The notes beneath the pieces were generated by a model. It did not search any database. It was not told the DNA's origin and was given only the letters and a program-made list of their open reading frames with translations. Shown here one piece after another: positions 16,855-25,979 of a DNA stretch of 53,456 bases. The stretch covers positions 1-53,456 of the forward strand of contig NZ_VSFA01000046.1 of assembly GCF_008119785.1 (NCBI RefSeq), given 5' to 3'. The position numbers and the translations under genes are program-made. The stretch is from Micromonospora sp. MP36. Its GTDB lineage: Bacteria > Actinomycetota > Actinomycetes > Mycobacteriales > Micromonosporaceae. Positions within the stretch are counted from its first letter, which is position 1. Each line of letters begins with the position of its first letter.

Positions 16855-16970
16855 CGGCGAGGTGGTCGCGTCGACTGGGTGACGCGGGACGAACGCGCCA
16901 GCCGTCCGTCAGTTGGGCTGGTTCCTCGAAACATGAATGGTAACGACACGCAGCACTGGAGGTCATACCG

Positions 16971-19388
16971 ATGAAGAGGCGAGGTAGGAGAAGGATAGTC
17001 ACGCTCGTCGCCGTGGCCGCGCTGGTCGTCGCAAGCGCACCACACGTGGCCTGGGCAGATCCCGTCGAATCTCCGGCGAGCACGACCGAACTCCGGTCCA
17101 CCGGGACCGTCGTTGTCGCCAAACAGAACGAATCCGGCATGATAAAAGCTGTCGGGACCTCGACCATCACGGTCAGGGACGGCGTGACTGTTCAACAGAT
17201 CAAGGCGCAGATCGTCGCCAAGGACAAGTCGCGACAAAGCTACATCGTGGCGAACAAAGATCTTCAGGAGAAGCGATCGGGTGCCATCGTGGACGGCGAT
17301 CAGCTCCAGGTTACCGCCGAGAACGGTGAGGACCGTTTCGCTTATCGGTTGGCAATCTACGACCCGGACGCCAAGAAGAGAGACGGCGCGTACTGGAACG
17401 AGGACCACTACAACGAGATAGACCAGACGGTCAACGCCAACACGCCGACCTTCAAAGACAACTATTGCGACATCACCGAACCGAAGTATGCCGGCCTGGT
17501 GCGACGCGCCACCGAGACGTTCTACGTCGGCAATCAGGCCAACAACCCGGCGAACAAGACGTCACCGTTGGTCGCAAGCTCGCAGGAGGTGTGGTACTAC
17601 ACCGAGGCGATTCACGCCGCGATCAGAGACTGCCACGAGAGCGGTGGTGGCATCGTCGTCATCCCCGCCGTGGGTTCACGCAACGCCAACGGCGCCTACT
17701 ACTCGGGGGCGATAACCCTCCTGAGCAACGTCAACCTGCGGATCGAGACCGGTGCCGTGGTCAAGTTCATGCGGAACAAGACCAACGAGTACTACCCGGT
17801 CGTCCTGAGCAGTTATGAGGGGACCGACTTCTACAACTTCTCTCCGCTGATCTACGCGCTCAACCAGACGAACATCGCGGTCACCGGCGGCGGAACCCTT
17901 GACGGCCAGGAGGACATGTGGAACTGGCGACCGTGGAAGAAGGGCTACTGGGGTGAGCCGTCGGTGGAGAACAAGAGCCTCGACGCTCCGTACGGTGAAA
18001 ACGGCATCCTCAACCAGATGAACTTCGAGGACGTGCCGATCACCAAGCGGATATTCACCGACGACGGGCATATGCCCAGCACGATCCCGGTGCTCGACGG
18101 GGACACGGTGAAACACGTTCCACCGCCGGCGGACGCGGTGGCCATGAAGTCCACCTTCCGCCCGCATTTCATCGAAATGAACCATTCTCGCAACGTCCTC
18201 ATCGAGGACGTGAAGATCAGGAACACACCGTTCTGGATCGTCCACCCGCTCAACTCCGAGAACGTACTCATCAGAGACCTCGACATCTACAGCGACAAGA
18301 CCAAAGACTTCGAGGCCACCGGCTGGAACAACGACGACGGAACCAACCCGGAGTCCGCCAAGAACGTCGTCATGGAAAGGAACCGGGTTACGGTCAGCGA
18401 TGACGGTGCCGCGATCAAGGCCGGCCGAAACGTCAATGGCAGGCTGCATCGGCAACCAAGCGAGAACATCATCATCCGGGACTCGCTGTACAACAACGAC
18501 AACATCGGCACCTACTCCGCCGCGGTCTCGATGGGCAGCGAGATGTCGGGAGGCATCCGGAACGTGTTCATCGAACACAACGAGTTCGGTGGACCTGGGC
18601 TGGCGATGATCCTGAAGATCAAGACGAACTCGTACCGGGGTGGATTCGTCGAGAAGATCTATCTCCGGCACAACCTGCTGAAGATGGCGCGGTCGGCGAT
18701 GGTCCAGCTCGACAGCAACTACTCCGAAACCGTGTCGTTCCCCAACGCCGACGTCTTCAACCCGACAGTGCGCGACATCTACCTGGACGACGTCAACACC
18801 GCGCCGACGATGACTCCGGGCCGGACCACGTTCCAGTTCTCCAGCGCAGCCTCGCGTTCACCGGTGGAGAACGTCCACTATCGGAATTCGGTCTTCCACA
18901 CGAGCAACACGCTGCAGGCCGCCTTCAGCTCGAACAAGAACATAAAGAACCTGGTTGTCGAGAATGTAACCTACATCGACCCGTCGACCGGAGCGGAGAC
19001 GGTTTACCACACGACACCGCTGAACGTCCTGGACGAGACGGTAGCTCACGCAGGTGAGGAGACCGTGCACCTGACGCCGGTGAGCATCGGGAACCCGACT
19101 GCGGTCAACAAGGTCTCCGGGCACAGCTTCACGATCAGCGGCCAGGTTGACCTGGCCGCGTATCCCGATTTTGTCAGCGGTGGCACGGCCCGCATCTTCG
19201 TGGACAGGAGCGGCACGGCGATTCCGGTGACCTTGAACGCGGACGGATCCTTCACGAGTGGCACGATCACGCTGAACGACGACCAGTACTGGTACACCGA
19301 CCGTCACTATGTCGCGCTGAACCTGTTCAACGGAATCAACATCAACACGATCGTCTATCAGGTGGCCGCCGACGCCAGCACCTCCTGA
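16971..19388 (+). CDS. Secreted GH28-fold protein with altered catalytic residues
   Basis: The 805-residue product has a Sec-type signal (about 1-29), a small domain of about 40-130, a GH28 beta-helix of about 160-690 and a C-terminal beta domain. It is a paralogue of the preceding enzyme: SAVSMGSEMSGG and KTNSYRGG align with VTIGSEMSGG and KTNSVRGG. Asp456 and Asp477/Asp478 are kept, but the second Asp of the NxDGxD motif is Asn459, the GHG histidine is Ser516 and the RxK arginine is Lys549. Those changes remove residues that polygalacturonases need, so it may act on another polymer or only bind. GC content looks lower than its neighbours by eye. ATG 16971 follows GGAGG at 16959-16963 region. 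Confidence 0.8.
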   Translation: MKRRGRRRIVTLVAVAALVVASAPHVAWADPVESPASTTELRSTGTVVVAKQNESGMIKAVGTSTITVRDGVTVQQIKAQIVAKDKSRQSYIVANKDLQEKRSGAIVDGDQLQVTAENGEDRFAYRLAIYDPDAKKRDGAYWNEDHYNEIDQTVNANTPTFKDNYCDITEPKYAGLVRRATETFYVGNQANNPANKTSPLVASSQEVWYYTEAIHAAIRDCHESGGGIVVIPAVGSRNANGAYYSGAITLLSNVNLRIETGAVVKFMRNKTNEYYPVVLSSYEGTDFYNFSPLIYALNQTNIAVTGGGTLDGQEDMWNWRPWKKGYWGEPSVENKSLDAPYGENGILNQMNFEDVPITKRIFTDDGHMPSTIPVLDGDTVKHVPPPADAVAMKSTFRPHFIEMNHSRNVLIEDVKIRNTPFWIVHPLNSENVLIRDLDIYSDKTKDFEATGWNNDDGTNPESAKNVVMERNRVTVSDDGAAIKAGRNVNGRLHRQPSENIIIRDSLYNNDNIGTYSAAVSMGSEMSGGIRNVFIEHNEFGGPGLAMILKIKTNSYRGGFVEKIYLRHNLLKMARSAMVQLDSNYSETVSFPNADVFNPTVRDIYLDDVNTAPTMTPGRTTFQFSSAASRSPVENVHYRNSVFHTSNTLQAAFSSNKNIKNLVVENVTYIDPSTGAETVYHTTPLNVLDETVAHAGEETVHLTPVSIGNPTAVNKVSGHSFTISGQVDLAAYPDFVSGGTARIFVDRSGTAIPVTLNADGSFTSGTITLNDDQYWYTDRHYVALNLFNGININTIVYQVAADASTS

Positions 19389-19405
19389 AGCCCCTGACCA
19401 TTCTC

Positions 19406-19441
19406 CCCGGGTGGCCACGCCGAACCGCGCGGCCACCCGGG
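19406..19441. terminator. Bidirectional terminator between convergent genes
   Basis: CCCGGGTGGCC (19406-19416) pairs perfectly with GGCCACCCGGG (19431-19441), with three more inner pairs possible. It lies 18 bases after the GH28 stop and between that gene and the convergent glycosidase gene, so it can serve both. Confidence 0.8.
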
Positions 19442-19531
19442 AAGACGGTCTCCCACCCCAATCCGCGCGGTCAGGGGCGTGAACAAGGGGCGGGTGACCG
19501 GCGACGCCGGGCCACCCTCCACGACCGTCCG

Positions 19532-21754
19532 TCACAACGCCGGGGCAAGCCCCTCCCACCGGACCACCCAGCCGTCCGGGAACCCGGGCGCGGTGCCGTC
19601 GGCGCAGGCAACCCCGCTCGCCCCGCCCGGCGCGTCAGGGGAGTCACCCCAGCCCGCGCACATCATCGCGACCGCGTAGAGCAGCCCGCCCGCGGCCGGG
19701 AAGTACGGCGAAGGCACGGCCTTCTTGCCACTGGCCGGCAGCCCGGTGTCAGTGAACCCGAGCCGCTCGTGCAGCAGGAAGTCCACCGCCCGTACGGGGT
19801 CCCCGAGGCGGGCGGCGTTCATCGCCAGCAGCGGGAAGTCCCAGCTGTACAGGTCGGTCACCGGCCACGTCTCGTACACCCTCGCGGTGGTCGCCCGCAT
19901 GGTTTCGACGTCCACGCCGTCGCCGGGCAGCATGCCGTACGGGGCGACCGGGTCGGGGTGGTTGGTGTTGTACCGGGTCCACATGTCCGGCACACCCTCG
20001 TAGAGCACGTACCGGCCGTCCTGCACGGGCAGCGGCGCCAGCCGGGCGAGCACGTCGTCCCAGCGCGCGTCGCGGCCCAAACCGAGGCGATCGCGCCACT
20101 GCTGGGCGATCCGCAGCCCGAACCGCCAGTACGACAGCTCGAAGGTCGGGTTCGTGGTGGCCCCGGCGGGGTTGCGCTCGTTGGCGCACATCAGCGGCGG
20201 CCCGAGAACGTACCGTCCGGCGCCGTCATCGTGGGCGAACGACGCCATGAACTCGGCGCTCTCGAAGATCACCGTCTGCCACTTGAGCAGCGTCCGGCGG
20301 CTCGGGTGGGCCTGGTAGTCGAGTTCGGCCAGGAAGATCGGGTGCGGCTGCTGCCAGAGCAGCAGGGCGGTCGGCACGTTCGGCGACTCGCGTCCGGTCG
20401 CGTCACCGACCGCGGTGGTCATCTTCGGCCACCGGGCACCCCGGAAACCCTGCTCGGCGGCGAGCTGCCGGGCGCGCGGCAGGAACCGGGAGTAGATGTC
20501 GGTGCTGCGGTCCAGCAGCGGCCACCGGTCCCAGAGCGCGTAGTGCGCGGCGTGCCACCAGTACATCTCCATGTGGAACTTGCCGTACCAGCCGTTGTTC
20601 ACCAGGCCCGACTCCTGCGGCGGCTCATCGCCCGCCTCGTTGACGGCCAGGTGGTACTGGCTGAGCACGATCCGCCGCTCCAGTTCCCGCCACCGAGGAT
20701 CGCTGCTGCCGGACAGGTCGACCGCCCCTCCGGTGTGCCAGAAGCGGGGCCACCAGGACGCGCTCTGCGCCGACACCTCGGCGGCCGGTGGGGCCGCCCG
20801 GTCGACCTTCGGTGCGAAGTGGCAGGTGACGTCGAGCTGCTCGGAGCGCCCGCTGGTGATCCGGTAGCGGTGCCGCGCCGGGTCCTCCCGGGTCACCGTC
20901 GCGCCAGCGGTGAAGGCGAGTGCGACCTGGTACTCCGTCTCGTCGAGGACGTGCGTGATCACCGCGCCGGCGTCGCCGCGTAAGGACAGGGTGGTGGTGT
21001 GTGCCTGCGGCCGGTCCCAGAAGCCGACGTACGGGGCGGAGAACTTGTCCTGCCCGTCGGCGGTCGCGTAGGGGAAGTCGAGGAACACCGTGAGCCGGCC
21101 GAGCGCCACCAGGGGCGAGGTGATCCGGACGCCCACCGCGTCGATGCCGGGGTGGCAGGAGGTCTCCACGGTGACCGGATGCCCGTCCAGCCGGAAGCTG
21201 CTGTGCAGCAGCCCGGTCCAGGTGTCCAGCCGCTGCACCGTGTCGGTGAGGTCGGCCTCGGTGGCCTCGGTGCCGTCGGCCCTCAGCAGGCGCAGGCCGA
21301 TCCGGCCGAGGTTGATCCGGTGCGGGTTGCCACGCAGCCAGTTGTGCAGCTCCGGCTCGTTCTTGTCGCCGGTCCAGTAGTAGACCGGTCGGCCGTAGGT
21401 GTCCCAGACCGTGCCCTTGTAGTCGGCGATGGTCTTCCCCGGCGGCAGGGCGTCGCTGTGCCAGCCCCAGTCGGACAGGGTGGAGAACGGGACGAACGTC
21501 TGCAGGCCGGTGACGTCGGCGCCGAAGGCGAACCGGCCGTTGCCCACCTGGACGGGCAGTTCCCGGTCACTGGCGTACCGGACGACCGGGTGGCGGGAGA
21601 CCACCGCCCGCCGGTCGATGCGGGGCCCGGGCTGCGGGGGCGCCTGCGCCGCCGCGGCCTCCGCGGCGAGGACCTGGGCCATCAACGGAGCGGCGGCGAG
21701 CGTGCCGGCTCCCCGCAGGACAGTGCGTCGGCTGATTCTGCGTTCTTCCGTCAT
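19532..21754 (-). CDS. Tat-exported (alpha/alpha)6-type glycoside hydrolase (GH65/GH95-like)
   Basis: The 740-residue protein starts with a Tat signal (RRISRRTVLRGAGTLAAAPL). An N-terminal beta-sandwich-like part (about 50-330) is followed by a helical six-hairpin domain containing NNGWYGKFHMEMYWWHAAHY and SPNVPTALLLWQQPHPIF. This layout matches inverting six-hairpin glycosidases such as GH65 and GH95; the general acid cannot be assigned with certainty, although the Glu in FHMEMYWWH is a candidate for substrate binding. Its place beside two GH28 proteins suggests work on plant cell-wall sugars. A perfect 12-base palindrome lies about 50 bases upstream. A deleted paralogue is present at 15021-15195. 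Confidence 0.75.
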   Translation of the reverse strand: MTEERRISRRTVLRGAGTLAAAPLMAQVLAAEAAAAQAPPQPGPRIDRRAVVSRHPVVRYASDRELPVQVGNGRFAFGADVTGLQTFVPFSTLSDWGWHSDALPPGKTIADYKGTVWDTYGRPVYYWTGDKNEPELHNWLRGNPHRINLGRIGLRLLRADGTEATEADLTDTVQRLDTWTGLLHSSFRLDGHPVTVETSCHPGIDAVGVRITSPLVALGRLTVFLDFPYATADGQDKFSAPYVGFWDRPQAHTTTLSLRGDAGAVITHVLDETEYQVALAFTAGATVTREDPARHRYRITSGRSEQLDVTCHFAPKVDRAAPPAAEVSAQSASWWPRFWHTGGAVDLSGSSDPRWRELERRIVLSQYHLAVNEAGDEPPQESGLVNNGWYGKFHMEMYWWHAAHYALWDRWPLLDRSTDIYSRFLPRARQLAAEQGFRGARWPKMTTAVGDATGRESPNVPTALLLWQQPHPIFLAELDYQAHPSRRTLLKWQTVIFESAEFMASFAHDDGAGRYVLGPPLMCANERNPAGATTNPTFELSYWRFGLRIAQQWRDRLGLGRDARWDDVLARLAPLPVQDGRYVLYEGVPDMWTRYNTNHPDPVAPYGMLPGDGVDVETMRATTARVYETWPVTDLYSWDFPLLAMNAARLGDPVRAVDFLLHERLGFTDTGLPASGKKAVPSPYFPAAGGLLYAVAMMCAGWGDSPDAPGGASGVACADGTAPGFPDGWVVRWEGLAPAL

Positions 21755-21802
21755 CTGCGCCTCTCCTCGGACGGGTCGGTGCCTCGCGGTTCGGGGCGAA
21801 CA

Positions 21803-21814
21803 TGAATCGATTCA
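21803..21814. promoter_or_regulatory. LacI-type operator-like palindrome upstream of the glycosidase
   Basis: TGAATCGATTCA is a perfect 12-base palindrome with a central CG, the usual form of LacI-family operators. It lies 49 bases before the glycosidase start, where a repressor would block transcription. It differs from the CAAAGCGCTTTG sites of the LacI regulator at 46795-47811, so another regulator outside this window is expected. Confidence 0.6.
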
Positions 21815-21978
21815 AAGACGTGGATCACGCTACAAAGGCACCGGCGGCGGCTACAACCCTCGCCGGCGAACTCGGCCGGATCTGGCCACCGCCCCGACCA
21901 CGCCCATCGCGAATGCCCCTGTAAGCCATTAACCCTCATGGATTGCTTCGCCTGGGAGTCACGCCGCACACTGTCCGT

Positions 21979-22455
21979 ATGGCTACCACTACAGCCGGGC
22001 GGGTCCGCACCGTGACGGGCACAGCGGTAACCGCCGCCCTGATCCTGGTAATCGCATTCGGTAACCCGGCCTACACCGACTGGGCGAAGAACCACACCTC
22101 GAACGACGCGTGGGGATTCTTTCTCAAGCAGTTGGCGTGGCCGACCTGGTCGTTCAGCTCGGATGATTCGGTGCGGACCATCCTCGCCAACGACATCAAG
22201 GCAATCCTGCTCATCGTGCTGACCGGCGTCTTCGTGTCCGTGATGGTTGCGGCAGGGTCACCGCGCAGCGCGAGGTTGTTCTTCTCGAGCTGGGGGGCCT
22301 ACGTTTTCGCCGCGGCGTCAGCCGGCCTACTCGCCGCGTTCGTCCAGGTGGACGCCAGTCTGCGCGGCGCCTTCGGCTGGGCCGCCGGTGGTGGGGTGTA
22401 CGGACTGTTTGTCGGTTGGGTCCTTGCCAGCGTGGTCATCGCCTCGCGGAAGTAA
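21979..22455 (+). CDS. Small integral membrane protein of unknown function
   Basis: The 158-residue product starts at ATG 21979 and has about four hydrophobic segments: AVTAALILVIAFG, AILLIVLTGVFVSVMVAA, AYVFAAASAGLLAAFV and GLFVGWVLASVVIA, with a soluble loop containing SNDAWGFFLKQLAWPTWSFS between the first two. I recognise no family and see no catalytic motif. It stands alone, between the divergent glycosidase gene and a gene fossil. A longer reading from 21943 is possible but adds only twelve residues without a better ribosome site. Confidence 0.65.
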   Translation: MATTTAGRVRTVTGTAVTAALILVIAFGNPAYTDWAKNHTSNDAWGFFLKQLAWPTWSFSSDDSVRTILANDIKAILLIVLTGVFVSVMVAAGSPRSARLFFSSWGAYVFAAASAGLLAAFVQVDASLRGAFGWAAGGGVYGLFVGWVLASVVIASRK

Positions 22456-22500
22456 ACCCCCGTATTGCCTGAATCGGCGGCCGCGCCATCAGCTGGCGGT

Positions 22501-23015
22501 GTCGGCGGTGTCGCTGGCCGAGCCGCTGGGGGAGTGGTCCCTGGCGTTCGCGCTGGCGGCTCTGGCCCGGTCAGGATGGCACCCGATCCGACCGATGCGG
22601 CCGGCCTGCTGACCTGCGCCGAGGCGGCCGCGGTGGACAGCGGCGACCGGCAGGCGTTGGAGGAAGTGCGCAGGGCGCAGGCCGAGCTGGCCGTCCGCAG
22701 CGGCCGCCCCGAGGAGGCACTACGGCTCCTGGCACGCCGGTGCCCGGCGCCGGGACGTCGGCCGCCGCCGTCACGCTGACGGCATAAGCCCATCTGACCG
22801 CCGGCCACGCCCAGCTGGCTGGCACCGAGGCGGAGCGCGCCGCCCGGCCCAGCGAGCGCCTGGCCGAGGTGGACGCCCTGACCGTCCACGGCGCCGCCCT
22901 CGCCCGTCTCGGCCGCCCGGAACGCGCCGCCGAGACCTTCGGCCGGGCATCGGATCTTGCGGCATCCCTTCCCTACCCGATGGGCGCCGCTCGCATCGCC
23001 CTGGCCGGCGGTTAG
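22501..23015 (+). pseudogene. Remnant of a TPR-type helical-repeat protein (frameshifted, internal stop)
   Basis: Coding-like sequence runs through this 680-base gap but in broken frames. One frame gives QALEEVRRAQAELAVRSGRP and EEALRLLARR; after a shift near 22745 another frame gives GTSAAAVTLTA, a TAA at 22785, then AHLTAGHAQLAGTEAERAAR and GRPERAAETFGRASDLAASL ending at TAG 23013. The Ala/Leu-rich helix pairs with Gly-Arg turns are typical of the TPR part of actinomycete LuxR-, SARP- or XRE-type regulators. No intact start or DNA-binding domain remains, so it is a decayed C-terminal piece. Confidence 0.6.
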
Positions 23016-23133
23016 CAGGAGCAGGTCCGGGTGCGGGTCGAAGCCGACGACGTGGTGAGGAGGCCGTCGTCGCGCTCAGCGCAATGACGGCCTCCGCCCA
23101 TCGACAGCCTGCCGTTACGCGACTCCAGTCATG

Positions 23134-24405
23134 TCACAGCCCCTCACATAGCGGGAACTTCGCGGCGAGGTTGGCCACCCGGCCACGCAGCTCGGTGACG
23201 ACGGCCTCGGTCGGCCCGCTGATGAGCGCGGTCGCGATGATGTCGGCGACCTCCCGGAACTCCGCGGTGCCGAAGCCGCGGGTGGCCAGCGCCGGCGTGC
23301 CGATGCGCAGGCCGGAGGAGACCATGGGCGGCCGCGGATCGAACGGTACGGCGTTACGGTTCACGGTGATGCCGATCGAGTGCAACCGGTCCTCGGCCTG
23401 CTGTCCGTCCAGCTCAGAGTGACGCAGGTCGACCAGGACGAGATGCACCTGGGTGCCGCCGGTCAGGACGCTGATCCCCGCCGCCTGGACGTCGTCGGCC
23501 AGCAGCCGACCGGCCAGCGTACGAGCGCCGTCCAGCGTCCGCCGCTGCCGCTCGCGGAACTCCTCCGAGGCGGCCAGCTTGAACGCCACAGCCTTGGCCG
23601 CGATGACGTGCTCCAGCGGCCCACCCTGCTGGCCGGGGAACACCGCCGAGTTGATCTTCTTCGCCAGGTCGGCACGGTTGGTCAGAATGATGCCACCGCG
23701 GGGACCCCCGAGAGTCTTGTGCGTGGTCGTGGTGACGACGTCGGCGTACGGCACCGGGTCCGGGTGCAGGCCCGCGGCGACCAACCCGGCGAAGTGCGCC
23801 ATGTCCACCATCAGCCGGGCGCCGACCAGGTCCGCGATCCGCCGGAACTCCGCGAAGTCCAGATGCAGCGGGTACGCCGACCAGCCGGCCACGATCAACT
23901 TCGGCCGGTACTCCAGCGCGAGCCGCTCCACCTCGGCCATGTCGACCCGGAAGTCGGACTCACGCACGTGGTACGCGATGGCCTCGTACAGCTTGCCGCT
24001 GTAGTTGAGCCGCATGCCGTGGGTGAGGTGACCGCCGTGCGCCAGGTCCAGGCCCAGGATCGTGTCGCCCGGCTCGAGCAGCGCGGACATCGTCGCGGCG
24101 TTCGCCTGGGCACCGGAGTGCGGCTGCACGTTTGCGTACCCGGCACCGAACAGCGCCTTCGCGCGGTCGATCGCGAGCTGCTCGACGACGTCGACGTGCT
24201 CGCAGCCGCCGTAGTAGCGCCGTCCGGGGTACCCCTCGGCGTACTTGTTGGTCAGCACCGACCCCTGGGCCTGCAGGACCGCGACGGGTGCGAAGTTCTC
24301 ACTCGCGATCAGTTCCAGGGTGTTCTGTTGGCGGGCGAGTTCGGCCCGGATGGCGTGGTGGACCTCGGGGTCGAGGTCGGCCAGCGACCGGTCGCGGATG
24401 CTCAT
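23134..24405 (-). CDS. glyA: Serine hydroxymethyltransferase
   Basis: The 423-residue protein is a full-length GlyA: LIASENFAPVAVLQAQGSVL near 33-52, YPGRRYYGGCEHVD near 60-72, and the PLP-lysine site VVTTTTHKTLGGPRGG with Lys230. It interconverts serine and glycine with tetrahydrofolate and 5,10-methylene-tetrahydrofolate. It is the last gene behind the glycine riboswitch, starting one base after gcvH, with GGAGG eight bases upstream inside the gcvH end. Together with GcvT and GcvH it links glycine breakdown to one-carbon supply and serine. It may be a second copy beside a housekeeping glyA elsewhere, which the window cannot show. Confidence 0.95.
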   Translation of the reverse strand: MSIRDRSLADLDPEVHHAIRAELARQQNTLELIASENFAPVAVLQAQGSVLTNKYAEGYPGRRYYGGCEHVDVVEQLAIDRAKALFGAGYANVQPHSGAQANAATMSALLEPGDTILGLDLAHGGHLTHGMRLNYSGKLYEAIAYHVRESDFRVDMAEVERLALEYRPKLIVAGWSAYPLHLDFAEFRRIADLVGARLMVDMAHFAGLVAAGLHPDPVPYADVVTTTTHKTLGGPRGGIILTNRADLAKKINSAVFPGQQGGPLEHVIAAKAVAFKLAASEEFRERQRRTLDGARTLAGRLLADDVQAAGISVLTGGTQVHLVLVDLRHSELDGQQAEDRLHSIGITVNRNAVPFDPRPPMVSSGLRIGTPALATRGFGTAEFREVADIIATALISGPTEAVVTELRGRVANLAAKFPLCEGL

Positions 24406-24406
24406 C

Positions 24407-24781
24407 TCACTCGCCTCCGGTCAGCGACTCGTAGGCGGCCGCGTCGAGCAGGGCGGGGGAGTTCGTGACGCGCATCCGGAACAGCCAGCCCGCCCCGAAC
24501 GGGTCCAGGTTGAGCAGGCCGGGGTCGTCGACGACCGCCTGGTTGACCTCCACCACGTCGCCGTCGGCGGGGGCGTAGAGTTCGCTGACCGACTTCGTCG
24601 ACTCGATTTCGCCGCAGGCCTCGCCTGCGGCGACACTGCTGCCGACGGCGGGCAGATCGACGTAGACGACGTCGCCGAGAGCCTCGGCGGCGAAGGCGGT
24701 GATGCCGACGGTGGCCCGGTCTCCTTCGATGTCGAGCCACTCGTGCTCGGCGGTGAACTTCAGCTGGGCGGGAACGCTCAT
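24407..24781 (-). CDS. gcvH: Glycine cleavage system H protein
   Basis: The 124-residue product is a typical H protein, the lipoyl carrier that shuttles the aminomethyl group between the P and T proteins. The lipoylation site is Lys63 in GEIESTKSVSEL. TAEHEWLDIEGD at the N-terminus and GITAFAAEALGDVVYVDLP are standard. The ATG at 24781 follows AGGAG by six bases and is preferred over an in-frame start ten codons earlier that has no ribosome site. The gene lies between gcvT and glyA. No gcvP is present in the window, so the decarboxylase must be encoded elsewhere. Confidence 0.95.
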   Translation of the reverse strand: MSVPAQLKFTAEHEWLDIEGDRATVGITAFAAEALGDVVYVDLPAVGSSVAAGEACGEIESTKSVSELYAPADGDVVEVNQAVVDDPGLLNLDPFGAGWLFRMRVTNSPALLDAAAYESLTGGE

Positions 24782-24807
24782 CTCGTGCTCCTGGCAGGTT
24801 GGCGCGG

Positions 24808-25926
24808 TCACCGGTTGCGGCGGTAGAAGGGGAGAGCGACGACCTCGACGTCTTCAGCGGCGCCGCGGATGTCGACGGCGAGCCTGGTGCCCGGCTCGTC
24901 GCGGCCGACGGGGACGTAGGCCATGGCGATCGGGCGGCCGAGCGTAGGCGATGGGGCGCCGCTGGTCACCCGGCCGATTTGCGCACCGGTCGAGGGGTCG
25001 AGCACGGGGTATCCGGCCCGCGGGGAGCGGCGGCCGGCGGACACCAACCCGACGAGCGTCCGCCGTGCTCCTGCGACACGGCGCGCGGCGAGGGCGGCCT
25101 CCCCGACGAAACCGCCGTCCTTGTCGAAGGCGACGACGCGGTCGAGCCCCGCCTCGAACGGCGTCACGTCCCGGCCCAGCTCCTGGCCGTAGAGCGGCAT
25201 GCCCGCCTCCAGTCGCAAGGTGTCGCGGCACGCCAGGCCGGCCGGGACAAGGCCGTGCTGCTCGCCGGCCTCGGTGAGGGCGGCCCAGACCGCCGCGGCG
25301 TCCTCGGGGCGGCAGTAGACCTCGAAGCCGTCCTCACCGGTGTATCCGGTCCGGGCCAGCAGGACCGTCGCGCCGGCGAGGACGGCCTCGTCGATGGCGT
25401 AGTACCTCAGGGCCGACACGTCGAGGTCGGTCAGCTGGCTGACGATCTCCGCCGAGGCGGGTCCCTGGACCGCGATCAGTGCCCAGTCGTCGGACGCGTC
25501 GCGCACGGCGGCGTCGAATCCCGACGCGCGTTCGTTCAGCGCGTCGCGTACGACGAGCACGTTGGCGGCGTTGGCGACGACGAGGAACCGCTCCTCGGCC
25601 AGCCGGTAGACCACGAGGTCGTCCAGGATCCCACCGTCCTCGGCGCAGATCATCGAGTACCGGGCCCGGCCGACGCCGATCTTCGACGGACGCCCGACCA
25701 GTGCGAAGTCGAGCGCCGCGCCGGCTTCCCGGCCAGTGAGTTCCAACTCGCCCATGTGGCACAGGTCGAACAGTCCGGCGGTCGAGCGCACCGCCTTGTG
25801 CTCGGCGATCTCGGAGGAGTAGCGGATCGGCATCGACCAGCCGGCGAAGCCGGTGAAGCTGGCACCGAGCGCCGCGTGCACGTCGTGCAGGGGCGTGCAG
25901 CGCCACGAGTGGCCGGAGGGGTTCAT
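24808..25926 (-). CDS. gcvT: Glycine cleavage system T protein (aminomethyltransferase)
   Basis: The 372-residue protein is GcvT: it releases ammonia from the H-protein-bound aminomethyl group and transfers the methylene to tetrahydrofolate. Signatures include LHDVHAALGASFTGFAGWSM and MPIRYSS at the N-terminus, the folate-site LFDLCHMGELEL, VARTGYTGEDGFEVY-type sequence (LLARTGYTGEDGFEVYC) near 225, and LRLEAGMPLYGQEL. The ATG at 25926 follows GGGAG; a reading 28 residues longer begins inside the riboswitch expression region and is rejected. It is the first gene of the gcvT-gcvH-glyA operon, directly controlled by the tandem glycine riboswitch. Confidence 0.95.
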   Translation of the reverse strand: MNPSGHSWRCTPLHDVHAALGASFTGFAGWSMPIRYSSEIAEHKAVRSTAGLFDLCHMGELELTGREAGAALDFALVGRPSKIGVGRARYSMICAEDGGILDDLVVYRLAEERFLVVANAANVLVVRDALNERASGFDAAVRDASDDWALIAVQGPASAEIVSQLTDLDVSALRYYAIDEAVLAGATVLLARTGYTGEDGFEVYCRPEDAAAVWAALTEAGEQHGLVPAGLACRDTLRLEAGMPLYGQELGRDVTPFEAGLDRVVAFDKDGGFVGEAALAARRVAGARRTLVGLVSAGRRSPRAGYPVLDPSTGAQIGRVTSGAPSPTLGRPIAMAYVPVGRDEPGTRLAVDIRGAAEDVEVVALPFYRRNR

Positions 25927-25979
25927 TCGGGAGGCTCCCTTGGCTCGGGTGCCGCGAACGGCACCGGTGGGCGACCTCC

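Noticed and set aside
15179..17170. 663-codon minus-strand frame opposite the first GH28 gene
   Set aside because: The plus strand carries the full set of GH28 motifs; the antisense frame has only low-complexity Asp/Val/Ala sequence.
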